NCBI GenBank assembly: GCA_963966185.1
Contig: CAWZYM010000172.1
Location: 911,001-975,000, forward strand
Reading direction: 5' to 3'
DNA: 64,000 nucleotides
Origin: Rhabditoides inermis
Lineage: Eukaryota > Nematoda > Chromadorea > Rhabditida > Rhabditidae
Below the pieces are notes generated by a model that worked only from the letters and a program-made list of their open reading frames with translations, ran no database searches and was not told the DNA's origin. Within the stretch, counting starts at the first letter, position 1. Every line of letters begins with the position of its first letter. Made by a program: the position numbers and the translations under genes. Below are positions 43,164-55,145 of this stretch, in pieces.

Positions 43164-44058
43164 TTAGTCCAATTCGTCCTCCAGCAGATTGTTATTGAGG
43201 TCCCAGCATAGTGTTACGGTGACTCCCTGCTCCTGCTCTCTCTTCTCCATCTCCTGCTGCTCCTTCTTCTCCCGCTCCTCTCTCTCCGCCGCGAACAGGC
43301 GACCACAGCGGTAGATTGCATACGCGCACATCGCAAGGGCACAACATTGCGCAACATGGAAGACGAGATCTGAATGAATATGCATTATCCGCGCTCCCAA
43401 AATCTTCCCTTGTTTTTCACTACTACCAGTCGGAGTCGCTGACGGACAGGCCGTTTTTTATACATTAGGATACTCACATTTCCCTTTACAGCCGTCCAGG
43501 AAACTCGGAACCATCGAAGGCGACACTACAGCCACACATACCACCTAGACAGTCGATTAAAAGGCAAGAAGAGAAGGGCGAACTCACCAATACAATACTG
43601 TAGACGTACATCGCGTAGACGTTGCTACGACAGAAGAAGCCAGCAAAGACGACCGACACGAGACGACAGTACCACGCAAAGTCGGTGGTGAGCTGTAAGC
43701 ATCGAAGAATCATCATACTCATACCTTTACGGTGTTCTAATTATTTGGTTGCGTATTGAAGGCATGAATTAACATTCATCGGTAAAAAAATATACGCACC
43801 CAGAGACAATTCATGGTGAACACATCGCAGAGTGCGTAAAAAGCGCAAGCGCCGGCGACCTGAATCGATCGATGACAATCGATGATCGATAATGTACTCA
43901 CCTTCGTCTTCACCCATCCGCACAGCACGTTCGTATAAGAGTAGCGCTCGACCGGGGTCGTCTGAAGAAATGACACTCTTTCTCTTTCTCTCTCTCTCGC
44001 GTTCCCTCCCTCTCTCTCTCTCTTTCTCTCTCTCGCGTTCCCTCCCTCTCTCTCGCGT

Positions 44059-44114
<56 letters not shown>

Positions 44115-45628
44115 GCTACTCTCCCTCCCCCCTCTCTCTCTTTCTTTCTTTCTCTCTCACCTCCCCCTTCTCTTCTGACCACTCTCCTCCCTCCGCCCTC
44201 GCCCTATCCTCCGCCTCCCACAGTCGAGCGCATCCGTGAATCACGCCGAAAAAGTGGAACTTGAGTTGCACGAAGATCAGGACTACTGAAAGGAGACATA
44301 GGAACCATATCCATATCGCCAACATCATAAACCCTAGGATAGTGAAGGAAACGCACCAGCCTGTTTCCTGAAGTAGTGCCACATAAAACCGTCAGAGGGA
44401 AGACGACCAGCCATCACCATCAAGTCATCACATCGGAACAGAGACGGCTCGATAGTCGACAAGAAGAACTGAATGGCGATGCACTCCCACACGTTGGCAT
44501 AATCATCCGAGTTGTGAGACAAAACTGTGTCCAAATCGCGCACCATAATCGTAGAGTAGTTCTTCACCGCTTCCCAGTTCCTCTGCCAGTAGGAGAAGAC
44601 AAAGACGAGCGAGACGGCTAGAGCGAAGCGAGGGCTCACCCAAAACACGGTCGCGTCCTGAAATGTGATCAATCAATATCACCGATTGGGAAATCGATAG
44701 ACTCGTTCACCGTTATTACAGCGGCGAGCAGCAGCACTGGAATCGCGTGCATCGCAAACAGAGCGCTCTTCTGCAATCGTAATGTGAAAATGAAATTGTA
44801 AGTAACCCCTTGTCAACACATCTCCTCTTTTTTTTGTCCTTATATGACACTCTGCGTTTTTGAACACTCTGCTCACATTCGAGTCACATGCGAGAGGTTG
44901 AAACAAGTGTGGACAATCATGATTTCAACAATTTTGAAATGATGAAATGTTTAAAAAAAATCTTCGTATTTTTCAAATTATATTCAGTGGTTTGTCAAAT
45001 CTTGTTTTTGAAAAGAAAACAATACGTTTTCTACACGACGACGCCAGTATTTTCCTATTATAACTTATCAGTGCGTTCCACAGACCGTCGCACGCTTTTG
45101 CTATCGCAAATACCGTGGTGTGTTAACTATTGATAGCTAAAGCGAATCCCCTCCTTCTCCTTCACACCCTGGTGTCCGTGTAGAAGGACGTTCCGGCGAT
45201 GGTGTAGGTGGAGAGGCGGCGCGCCTCGTCTGCCGCGCTAGGAGAAGGCTGGAGAGAGGCAACATACACTATAGCCGATAGAAGGAAAACAGAAAACAAA
45301 GAGAGCCACCCACCTTCTTGAAAAGCGTCTGCATACTCAGGACAAAAACAAGAATTGAATTCAGCTTGCCTGTTAGTCCCTAGAAAGTGAACACTTTCGA
45401 AAAAAAAACGTTTTCGAATCATGAAGACGTCATTGCTTTCTTTTTAGTCACTCTACGGAAAAAAAACGTCCGGTTTGGTCGCAAACACATGTGTAGATCG
45501 AAGGCTACAATCGACACCTTGCCTACATTCTTCCTCTTCATCCACCCGCTTACCGGAGTGGTCCGAAAATGGTCGAGCATCTGGTCGAAGCACTGCACGA
45601 CGCGCTGCTGCACGTCCAGCGCATCCAT
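43164..45628 (-). CDS. G7: two-module membrane protein
   Basis: TTTCAG-like acceptor near ATG 45628 (MDALDVQQRVVQCFDQMLDH). Module 1: DEARRLSTYTIAGTSFYTDT (about 45165-45250), a TM exon, DATVFWVSPRFALAVSLVF and SYWQRNWEAVKNYSTIMV (about 44545-44658), and CARLWEAEDRARAEGG followed by a Glu-rich loop. Module 2: VERYSYTNVLCGWVKTK (about 43905-43962), a TM exon, FCRSNVYAMYVYSIVLV (about 43590-43690), and a final helix CALAMCAYAIYRCGRLFAAE with a Lys/Glu tail ending NNNLLEDELD, stop 43164. It is a near-duplicate of G4, but with its first exon open. A CT microsatellite (43978-44160) sits in an intron. Confidence 0.65.
43978..44160. repeat. (CT)n compound tract with CTCGCGTTCC interruptions
   Basis: About 180 bp of CT, CTTT and CGCGTTCCCTC units in an intron of G7. 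The equivalent intron of G4 has only a short pyrimidine tract, so this expanded after the duplication. Confidence 0.9.
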
Positions 45629-45670
45629 CTGATCCAATTGATTAGAAGCGCACGAAATTCGAGCAGTTCC

Positions 45671-45694
45671 GAGATATTACATGGTCGCGAACCA
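45671..45694 (-). promoter_or_regulatory. Intercistronic Ur-type element, G8/G7 junction
   Basis: Minus strand: UGGU-UCGCG-ACCA (full Watson-Crick) followed by UGUAAUAUCUC, 42 nt before the G7 ATG. AATAAA for G8 is at about 45737-45742. Confidence 0.65.
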
Positions 45695-45974
45695 AATAAT
45701 CACGTCACGCATAGCTTCAACATCATCTGCGTACACTTTATTCCGACTTTGAAAAAAAACAACAAAGAGAGCAAGAACAACAGTTGAACAAATAAAAATA
45801 ATAAGCACGTGAAATGGAGACTAAAACAACTGAGTGATGAGAGGTAAGAAAGTTGAAAAGTATACCATATGATGCGAGTCCGGTAAATGATTTGATATAA
45901 AAAAGTACGGTATAACAGAATGAAACTAAAAGCATGTTCAAGAATATAACAAGAGCAAACGAGTAGTGATCAAC

Positions 45975-47983
45975 CTACTCCTTCTTTTTATCCTCCTTCT
46001 CCCTCTGCTGCTCCTCGAACAGACAGCCACAGCGATAGATGACGTACGGACCCCACCACGTCACGTAACCCGACACAAGACGGACGAACAGTTTGACTGA
46101 AACAATCATAGTGGTGACATGAGAAAAAGTATTCTCCGAAAAAGGAGACGATGAGTTGATGACTGAGAAAATAATGAGAACATGAAAAGTGGGAGAGAAA
46201 GAGACACTCTCTCACTCTCATCACCCACAGAGGTCGCCTTCCCCGGCCGCCAGCTCCGCGCACATCTTGTAGATGCCAGTCTTGGAAGAGATAGAGTCGA
46301 CGGCAGCACACATCAAGCAGATAGTCTGAAACAGCAAAACGTTTTGCTTCTCCTGATCCAAGTCTCGATTCTCCCACTTTCCTCTTCTAATTCTAGTCGT
46401 AAACCTACTATTTCCAAAAAAAGTCTCATAAGATAGATGTGCTTCCATTAGATTCAATGTTCTCACAATGAGTGCGGCATACAGTTTCATGGCGCGCGCG
46501 CTGCGCAGCCAGAACAGAGTGACCACCGCGCACTCCAGCACAAGAACTGCCACCGAGGGCTGGAGCGTGCGAACGGCGGAAGCCGGGTTCTGCTCCACAA
46601 ACCACGGTGCCACACCGGCCAGCGCCAAGATATGGACGATCAAGCAGGCACCGTACTGTAATCATAGTTATGCAACTTTGATTCCAGGAGCATGGACTTA
46701 TCTCGGTTAGAATGTGCTCTCCCTGTTACACTCACCTTGGTGGGCACCCAGCCAATGAAAATCCTCGTCCTGCTGTAGCTCTCGCCACGCACCGCCGCAG
46801 GCTGGAAGGACTTCGTTCACTCATACCGAGTCAGTGAATACACAACATTCGAAGTACCGAATACAGCCATGCAGACCTGAATGATGGCCCTGCCAGCTTC
46901 CCTCCTCTCATCCAGCTCGAACAGGCAGCCACGATTGTACATCAGATCCATCATCCAATAACACGCCAACAGCTTCATACCGCGCTCTTGAAAACACACC
47001 ATCAAACTTCTAAAATTGCGGTCAGTCTCTTCGAAACACTTCGGAATTGCTTCCGAAGATACTGACCTCACCTTAAGGAACACACAGCCATTCGGAAACG
47101 AACATTGTATGCTCACAACCATTAATTACTAAACCAATAAGCCTAGGACAAGCTCCATATGAATCATATCTTGTTCGCCTTGTACATCTATTCTTGTATG
47201 TCACGTCAGATGAACATTATAATAAGTATACTGCTTGACAATATACCCATCCTGGTTCGTCTCTCACCGGGTGCGATGTGCTGAATGTGAGCGTGTGCCG
47301 CACTTGCATCGACTTGGCCTGTGCACAGCGCCCACACGCCATACAAGGCAGGCGGGCACAGCTCCAGCGTCATCACCACTCCCTCAACATCATAAAATTA
47401 CCAACAGGCGATATTAATCAATTCATAGATTCTATATCTATTAATGGTAGTCCTACCTATAATCTTGAGTCGGAAAGCAATGTACCCACGATGAGCTTTG
47501 AGTAGAGGAGGATAACGACGTGATCACTGCGCCAGTAGCAGTACACTGCAACCATAGCAGCCACTGCGAACCAGCCACAGTCCAGACCAATCAGACACGC
47601 GCCCTGAAACCAATAACCCCCGTCTTGAGAAAAAAAAGATAAGGATTACAATACAACTACACCCATACCTGCACACTTGCAGCGATGAGCAGCGCCACAA
47701 TAGCGTGGATGGCGATGAACGCGGCCACCTAGAAACTACTCATCCTGACACGCCCATGTGACAACCTTGGTGTCGACGTAGATCCACAATCCGTAGAGGA
47801 GGGTGCTCGCGTGGCGATCCCTCGCCGTCGTCGCGCCGGGCGGAGGCTGAAATCACTTGCAGGTTAGGAATATCGACTATCTGATTTCACCAGTGTTCTT
47901 TTATTACACCAGTGCAGTAATCAGTCTACAACGCCACTCACAATGCACAGCGCTGGCGGCTCCAGGAGACACCCGTCCATCTG
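45975..47983 (-). CDS. G8: two-module membrane protein
   Basis: TTGCAG directly precedes ATG 47983 (MDGCLLEPPALCI). Module 1: DRHASTLLYGLWIYVDTK (about 47765-47850), a TM exon VAAFIAIHAIVALLIAA, YCYWRSDHVVILLYSKLIV (about 47490-47600), a Trp/Cys TM exon (about 47275-47390) and YNRGCLFELDERREAGR (about 46870-46990). Module 2: GESYSRTRIFIGWVPTK (about 46735-46800), a long TM pair with LFWLRSARAMKLYAALIV (about 46466-46655), CAELAAGEGDL (about 46230-46325) and YVIYRCGCLFEEQQREKED with a short Lys tail, stop 45975. Counterpart of G5 in the duplicated block. Confidence 0.65.
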
Positions 47984-48023
47984 CAACATTTTCAAAGTTC
48001 AATTATCAATAACATACTCATTC

Positions 48024-48048
48024 AAGATATCAAACGGTCTCTCAACCG
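48024..48048 (-). promoter_or_regulatory. Intercistronic Ur-type element, G9/G8 junction (covarying stem)
   Basis: Minus strand: CGGU-UGAGAG-ACCG followed by UUUGAUAUCUU (exact UAYYUU), 40 nt before the G8 ATG. Compared with UGGU...ACCA in the other copies, the outer U-A pair is replaced by C-G, a compensatory change that keeps the stem. Confidence 0.6.
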
Positions 48049-48161
48049 GAAATACACCACAAGTGTAATGAAAACCCACAACAACAAACTTTATGCCAAC
48101 AAACAACGCAACAATAATCAGTACTATAACAATAACAACTCCTCGCCTCCTCGTTTCCCTT

Positions 48162-48542
48162 CTACGCCTGCTGCACGCTGTTCTCCTCCATCCTGGAATG
48201 CATCTCGGCCCAGTGAGCCTCCTGCTGGGCAGAGAACAGACAGCCGCATCGGTACACCACCTGACTGCACCACAGACACACCAGGCTGAGCGGGGTGAGG
48301 ATGAGGAACGCGCCTGGAAACGGTCGTTCAGGAGGCATTGTGGGTAGTTTCCTCGTCTTACCGATATTGTCCGGGAGACGGTGGCGGTCAGGGTTCTCGT
48401 TGTTAATCGCCGACGCATGACCCAGATGGCCGATGAACGCGACCAGAGAGAGAACCTGCAAACGTCTCTCACATTCTCGTGTTAACCTTCGATTTCATTG
48501 CTGCACTGCATCACGTCTTCTTGGGCGAGCGAGAACATCGAC

Positions 48543-48589
<47 letters not shown>

Positions 48590-49328
48590 TCTCTCTCTCA
48601 CCATCAGTCCCGCCATCGCCTTCAGTCCGTCGGCGCTGCGCAGCCAGAACGCGGCGCATCCGAGGGCAGTGAGGAATGCAGGCAGCCACGTGCCCAGCAC
48701 GTTATGCACCTGCAGAGTATTTTCGATGGGAGTAGTTATAACATTTAAAAAAAACAGAAGATTTGGGAATGGGAAAAAACAGTGTCGCTTGCGACCTGTG
48801 TTATGCCACTTACTTAGCCACTATGAATTTCCGGGGATGGAGCCCTGGAGTCCCGTTTCCACCCACCGTGAGAAGAATGCAGGCATAGATGAAGAAGAGA
48901 AAGTGCAGCACCACAGAAGCAGTCAACTTAAACGAAACGGGAATGGTAAACCCACAATATCCAAATGAAACATCTCACTCATGTCAACATAGGAATCAAA
49001 AATATGTACAACAGTAACTTCTCCCTAACCTGCGTGTCAACGGTCCACTTGAAGATCCTGGTAGTCGAGTGGCGCATCTCAGCGAGTGACAGACGGAGGC
49101 GGCGGCCAGCCACCGGCAGAGAAGACACCAGCACAGAGCGCTCGGCCGTCTGAAAAAGCGCGTTCCAATAGTTCTCTCTCACTGTTTGGGACTGCGATAT
49201 AAACACCATGTAACTGGATAACTCGAATTTACAAAACAGTGAGATAAAACAAATAAGAAAGCCGACCGCGTTGAGGTAGTCCGGAGGCGGGGGCGGGGCG
49301 GTGGCCGGCTGCTGGTAAGGGTGACCCA
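48162..49328 (-). CDS. G9: single-module four-TM membrane protein
   Basis: Starts MGHPYQQPATAPPPPPDYLN at 49328, a proline-rich cytosolic-type N-terminus. Exons then give LSLAEMRHSTTRIFKWTVDT (about 49030-49150), TM1 (LTASVVLHFLFFIYACILL, about 48867-48927), TM2 ending AAFWLRSADGLKAMAGLM (about 48602-48712), a TM3/loop exon with a polar NENPDRHRLPDN end, and TM4 GAFLILTPLSLVCLWC followed by VVYRCGCLFSAQQEAHW, stop 48162. One module only, like G1 and G10, which makes the single four-TM unit the likely ancestral form. Function unknown. Confidence 0.7.
48548..48600. repeat. (CT)n microsatellite
   Basis: About 50 bp of CT with one TTTCC interruption, directly at the donor side of the TM2 exon of G9 (minus strand). 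Confidence 0.9.
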
Positions 49329-49382
49329 TTGTAGACAGTACAGTAACCCTGAATGGTATTAGAAAACATAATTGCAAACATC

Positions 49383-49407
49383 GAGATATTTCATGGTTTC
49401 ATAACCA
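49383..49407 (-). promoter_or_regulatory. Intercistronic Ur-type element, G10/G9 junction (covarying stem)
   Basis: Minus strand: UGGUU-AUGA-AACCA followed by UGAAAUAUCUC, 54 nt before the G9 ATG. The loop sequence is unlike the other copies but the stem is lengthened with paired U-A, so pairing rather than sequence is conserved. Confidence 0.6.
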
Positions 49408-49569
49408 ATCATCACCACAGCATGATCCTCGCCTCACAACTACACAAAATTCATACCGAAAATTTACAACAGAACAATACAACAAGATCAAAATAACCGG
49501 GATAACATATATATCGGGCTCTTTCTCTCTCTTTCTCTCTTAGCAGTCTTAGCTCCCACTTTCCCCTCT

Positions 49570-51199
49570 CTAGCGGGGCAGCTGGGCGCCGCTCCTCCTC
49601 TGCCTGTTCTCTCGCTCGAAGACACGCGCGCAGTCCCACACCACACCCGCACTCCACCACGACAACAGCCACAACACAAAGAGCAGCACCAGGGTGACTG
49701 GAAAGGCATCACCTCGCTCACCAGCCGCCGACCGTGTCTTCTACCCCCGTTCGGTGACATACCATCTGTTCAATTACCTCTCCCAGGTATTCGACCGAAC
49801 GTTTCACGCATGACTGGAGGCGCACAGGGACAGATCCATCCACTCACCGAGGTCGTTGACGCCGCCCACGTAGGCGTCGACGGAGACGACGCCCAGCCAC
49901 ACGCCTACCACCACCACGTAGACGAACAGCATCATCAGCAGGTAGACGTACTGCGACAGAGACAGTTAGATTAAGTGGCGTGATCAATATGAGTCTATAA
50001 GCATCAGCATCACCTGTGTATGCATTTTGGGAAAAAAACACAATGAGTAAAGGTGTACAGGTGTATAAATATCACTTTGTTACGTTTGAGCGATTGACAA
50101 TCAAGATCACCTGATAAACCAGAGTACAAATGTTATATATGCTAATAAATGAGACGTTTAGGTAAGCACAATAGTTGCATTCTTTAAACTAAAATGCAGG
50201 TATGAATATCAATTTCGATGATGTTCGTGGACTGACCATGAGAATGGCGGACATCTTGAATGCGCACGAGCTGCGCTGCCAGTAGAACAACACCAGCAGG
50301 GCAGACACCACCAGGGACGGCGTCGCGTAGATACCCTAGGGTAATAGTTAGGGTCAGTCTTTGCGAACATATATCAGAATTATAAGTAGTCCCGTGTCCC
50401 AAGTAATGATTCGATGTCGTTTGAAGCGACGGGCATTTTTCATATTGCCATATCATCATCAAGTTTTTCTTGCCGTGAATAAAAAACACGTTCACTATGT
50501 GACAGCGGCAGTGATTTGGCAGATTGCAGCCTCTTGTTCTCGACTTGACATCAACGTAACCATAAAATTAGTACCTTATTAAAATGTATTAAACACAACT
50601 TACAAAGCGAATGATGCTGCCGAGAGAGACGAAGAGAAATCCGTGCACGATGAGACAAGCGGCCTTCTGCAAGCAACGATCGATAACGGCGATTGCGAAA
50701 TCGGTTTGGAATGAGGAGACATTGCGAAATAAACGATAAAACGGATCTCACCTCCGTCACATTTAAAATAATTTCTGAATCATTATAGCGACCAGGCTTA
50801 ATCAAGAATAGTTGCAAAAGTCCTCGCCGACTAGCACTAGACCACTACTTCATACTCCAATGCGACCTATTTTACCAGAGTCCAAAAATGAGATATGCAA
50901 CTTGTCACAATATGAAAACACTAACAATAAAGACAGAAAACAATAACAATGCCCACCTCGGTGTTGCACTCCCAGCAGAGGAGCCTGGAGGTAGGATGGA
51001 CATGGACGGGAACGGCGAAGCGGGGGCCGCCCGCCGACACCTTCGGGCCGTCCGCGCCGCCCATCGGAGAGTCCGCATCCAGAGGAGGCGCCGACGCCAC
51101 CAGCGGCTGGAAACATTGCAACTATACAATCCTCATGGTCCCATGATCAACTCAATTCACCTCGTTGAGAAAATTGCACTGCTTACTTTGCTGGCTCAT
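49570..51199 (-). CDS. G10: single-module four-TM membrane protein, first gene of the array
   Basis: ATG 51199 (MSQQSKQCNFLNE). Exon 2 (about 50958-51108) is Pro/Gly/Ala-rich and ends FAVPVHVHPTSRLLCWECNT. Then TM1 KAACLIVHGFLFVSLGSIIR (about 50605-50669), TM2 ending LFYWQRSSCAFKMSAILM (about 50240-50338), TM3 YVYLLMMLFVYVVVVGVWLG (about 49850-49950) and TM4 with VVWDCARVFERENRQR, stop TAG at 49570-49572. The W-x-R-S and Cys-x-x-VF positions match the family, but it is the most divergent member. It begins about 240 bp from the divergent hedgehog-related gene, so the shared spacer may hold both promoters. Confidence 0.65.
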
Positions 51200-51439
51200 T
51201 TGTCTTCGCAAGTCTGAGTGAGTGCTGAAATCGGGATTAGCATTTTCAATTATCTACGACCTTCAAGCGACGGTTGACTATCGCTTTTTGCGGTTACGAG
51301 TTGATGAGTAACTTGTCAGGGAGACTGACCTACTATAGTCTCGGCCGCCCGTTTTAGAGCCACCCGCATACACGCATTCGTGTCTTAAACCGTTTGATGA
51401 TCGCCTGATCACATCTGATTTCATATATATTCTGTCGCC
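51200..51439. promoter_or_regulatory. Divergent intergenic spacer (candidate two-way promoter)
   Basis: 240 bp between the first coding exons of G10 (-) and the hedgehog-related gene (+). No TATA box or known motif stands out. A short GTCAGGGAGACTGACC palindrome lies near 51317-51332, related in sequence to the ends of the MITE-like insert at 36679. Confidence 0.4.
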
Positions 51440-52662
51440 ATGTATTTCTACTATATTTTATTGACCGCACTTCCACTCGCCTCAGCCAGAAACAAAACAA
51501 AGATATCGGTGGAACAAGCTGCGTTATTGCAAAAGCCACAAAAGCTGCATGATGTTCGAGGAAAGTTGAATTTATTTTTTATAATAAGTTCCATGATTTT
51601 TCAGAAAACCTTCGCATTAGTAAGAGTTTATTGACGGAAGATTTCTGTGAAAAGACAGGTAACTTTACAATTTTTTCGAATGTGAAAATTGTGATACGTC
51701 ATACGTTTCAGATCGGGACAGCGATGCAGCGTCGCTTTTCTCAACACAAGTTTGCTGTAAAAATGAAATTGAAACTATTACTACACCATTGATCGAAGAT
51801 CTACTTGAAACGAATGCAAAACTAGGAGACTTGTCGCGGGTTCGTTGTTACAAAGAACAAAGCAAGACGAGACGAAATCCATGGTGTTTTCTTTCAGGAA
51901 GTTCAACTACATGCCCAGCACTATTACGGAATCGCATTCGAGGTAAATAATAACACTAAAAAAATTAAATATGACAAAAAAGTCAAATAAATGAAAAAAT
52001 CAAAAGCGAGGCGAGGACGAAATATAGGCGAAAATGGGCGGAGCTTTCAGTATTTAGGAGTACGCACTTCACCAGCACTGAGATACACTACATTGCTAAA
52101 TACTCACGATAGATATTTAACTTTTCAATTTATATTATATTTTAGGTGATCATATCGCGCTCACCCTTTGCGTCTTCTTTGCGCATGAAGAAGCCGAATG
52201 TGTGCAAGTTCCGAGTGCACGAGCTACACGTGCTCATCTACGCGACTCCCCAAGATGTGGGTGAACATATCTCAAACCAAATACAATAATTTATTCGGCA
52301 CACTAATCAATGATGATATGTTAGAACATATTCATCGCCCAAAGACCTAATAGGATATAAGAGTTGCAGTACGACCCGAACAATCTGCTGGCAGAGGATC
52401 TGATGGCCGGGGTGGACTACCGGGATCCACTGGGAATGAGTGTGTCCCCGCTGGTGCGGCGGTTCTTCGAGAGGGGATCGCATGCCGAGAATGCGGTGGT
52501 GGACTACCAGGACACGGTGGTCGAGACACAGACAGTAGAGACTGCATGTGAGTGATAGGTGGTCGAGTGAGACTCTCTTATTGTGTTCAGTGATCGCCCC
52601 CGCGACGAATGAAAGCCGTGTGACGCGGCAGGATCAGTGCGCTTGGAGGATCAGCGGTACCG

Positions 52663-52708
<46 letters not shown>

Positions 52709-55073
52709 ACTTCCTTGCAGCCAACCCCGCCACCTCCATCACATGGCAGACAGTGGAGTGCTGCAACGAGGATCTCGGCTCGCTGATGCGCGACGCATTC
52801 AACAACTACGGAAACGTGCAGAGACTGGGAGACCTGGCTAGGGTGATTCAACTCTTTTCAACTTACTAGGGTATTCACGTCGGGTTATAAATTAGTCATT
52901 CATTACTAATGAAAGTTTGATAGTAATAAATTTCATTTATTACTAATGAAAGTTTACAACTCGTTCATTAGTCATTCATCATTACGATTTCCTACTACTA
53001 ATTTAGCACTAATAAACTAGTAATAAAATTTTACCGGAGTACCTCTTGTAAATCATATTTTCGAATTTTTCCCAAGTATTCAAGATCATTTCGAAATGTC
53101 TAGCTATCCATTCAGAACGCGTTGCAAAAAAAAATAGACTGACAGTACCTTCGTTTGCTCAATCCAAAAAAGAAGGAATTATCGTTTCGCAGGCAGTGCA
53201 GCGTGTGTCGCAGCAGCGCTACGGTCTCTCGTTCGAGTCGATCGTCTCCCGATCGGACTTCGCCACCGCGTCCCACTACCACGGACTGTGGACGTGCAAA
53301 CTGCACGGAGGAGGGTGGTACTATCAGCTGTGGGCCACGCCGCGACAGGTGAATCTCTCCCCATCTCTCTTCCTCTCTCCCTCTCTCCCTCTCTCCCTCT
53401 CTCCCTCTCTCTCCTCTCTCTCCCTTTCCCTCTCTCCCTTTCTCCCTCTCTCTCCTCTCTCCTCTCTCCTCTCTCCTCTCTCTCTCTCTCTCTTTCTCTC
53501 TTATCTTATTTCAGTACAACGCCTTCGACCCATCCACCGAAGACCTGTTCTCCGACCTGGATAGGGAGGAGCGACTGGGGTCGACTGCCCTGGCGGAGAG
53601 ACCGAGGCTCGGAATATACGGGGAAGACCCGGCGGTGGGGGGTCAGTCAATCACTATCTTTTGTGTATCTACTGAACCATCATTCAATAATCGGTTACTG
53701 TATACAGTCTATCAAGAAAGCCATGTTCGCTATGTCTTTCGGGTGACAGTATAACGGTATAAACAGAAATAGAGTGTGTGAGAGAAAGAGGGAGTCAATG
53801 TCTTGCAGACGACCCGTCCATCCAACCGGCGCCCTTCCACTCCCGGTTCTACACCAATGGAGGCGCGGGGGCGGGGCCTGCGACTCTGCCCGAGGGGACC
53901 AACTGCGACGCCCCGAGATGTGTTGCATACGCATACGAATACACTGTAGAAAGTATACTTGTAGGTAAATTGTTTCTAAAGTTCACGCCATTTTTCTGGA
54001 GAATTGGAGAGAACGTTATAGCGCAACACGTTTCACCGCAACAATTTCACTACAACAGTCACCTTCATGTTCCAATTTTCGTCTTCCTCGCTTTCCACAA
54101 AATTCATTCTTGACAATGTTTCTCATGAGCGCGGGCAGTTTATGTTTGTGTGAGTCGTCATACGTTTTACTTTCTCCATTTCACTCTTACACTCACGAAC
54201 ACACCAATGTCATTGATGGTGAAAAAGACAACGAGAAGAAATGATAAGAAAACAACAATCAAGAATGTATGTTGTGCGCATCGCCTTATGTTTACCTCGA
54301 ACATTCCTTGCTCCCAACCCAATCTCCCATACTTTCAAACCTTGACGATTCACAATCAAGGAACAGGTAACAGAAAGCGATCGAAGTTATATGCATTAAG
54401 AAATGGAGACGTGTTCTTGTGAAATAATCATGTGAAATGTGAAAAGTGATGAATCAAGTCAATTGATTTCGAAACGCCTTCGAAAGACGACCCAACGTGT
54501 TCCGAAGACGTTTTGAAGGGGCGGTTTCGAAGAGACGGACCACTGATCCCCTCTAAACCTCTTAATTTCTTCTTTAGGCATGCGCTGTTGCAACGCTGGT
54601 CTGTCCCGGCTCATGCACACTGCTCTATACGATCTACAGGTTACGTTTCACACACGTTTCAAATAAAAGTATACGTGCTCCAACTAATCATCCACCATCT
54701 TTTTTTCGCGATCAGCATTGAAACGGACGAATCTTACACTCGGTCATTCTGATAGATGATACCAAGGGGGGTCTTGCAGGGCTCGCCGCGATGGACCGCG
54801 TCACCCAAGTCGTATGGAGTGTTGTCAGGGGTATGCATCTCTCTCTGTCTCTCTCTCTCTCTCTCCGTCTCTCTCTCTCTCTCTCTGTCTCTCTCTTTCT
54901 CCACTCTTCCCCTTTACCAATCGATAATCAGCTGATCGAGCATCGCGCGGAACTGGAGTACAAGATGTCATTCGAGTCGATCGTCTCCCGATCGGACTTC
55001 GCCGTGCGATCATACTATGCGGGTGACAATGTGTGCAAGTATACGGATGGAGGAGTGTACATGATGGTGAGAA

Positions 55074-55145
<72 letters not shown>

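Noticed and set aside
30235..49407. The conserved 24-bp motif as a separate promoter for each family gene
   Set aside because: It always lies between the previous gene's poly(A)-like signal and a trans-splice site, conserves RNA pairing, and ends in UAUCU(U/C). An intercistronic processing element explains this better than a DNA-binding site.
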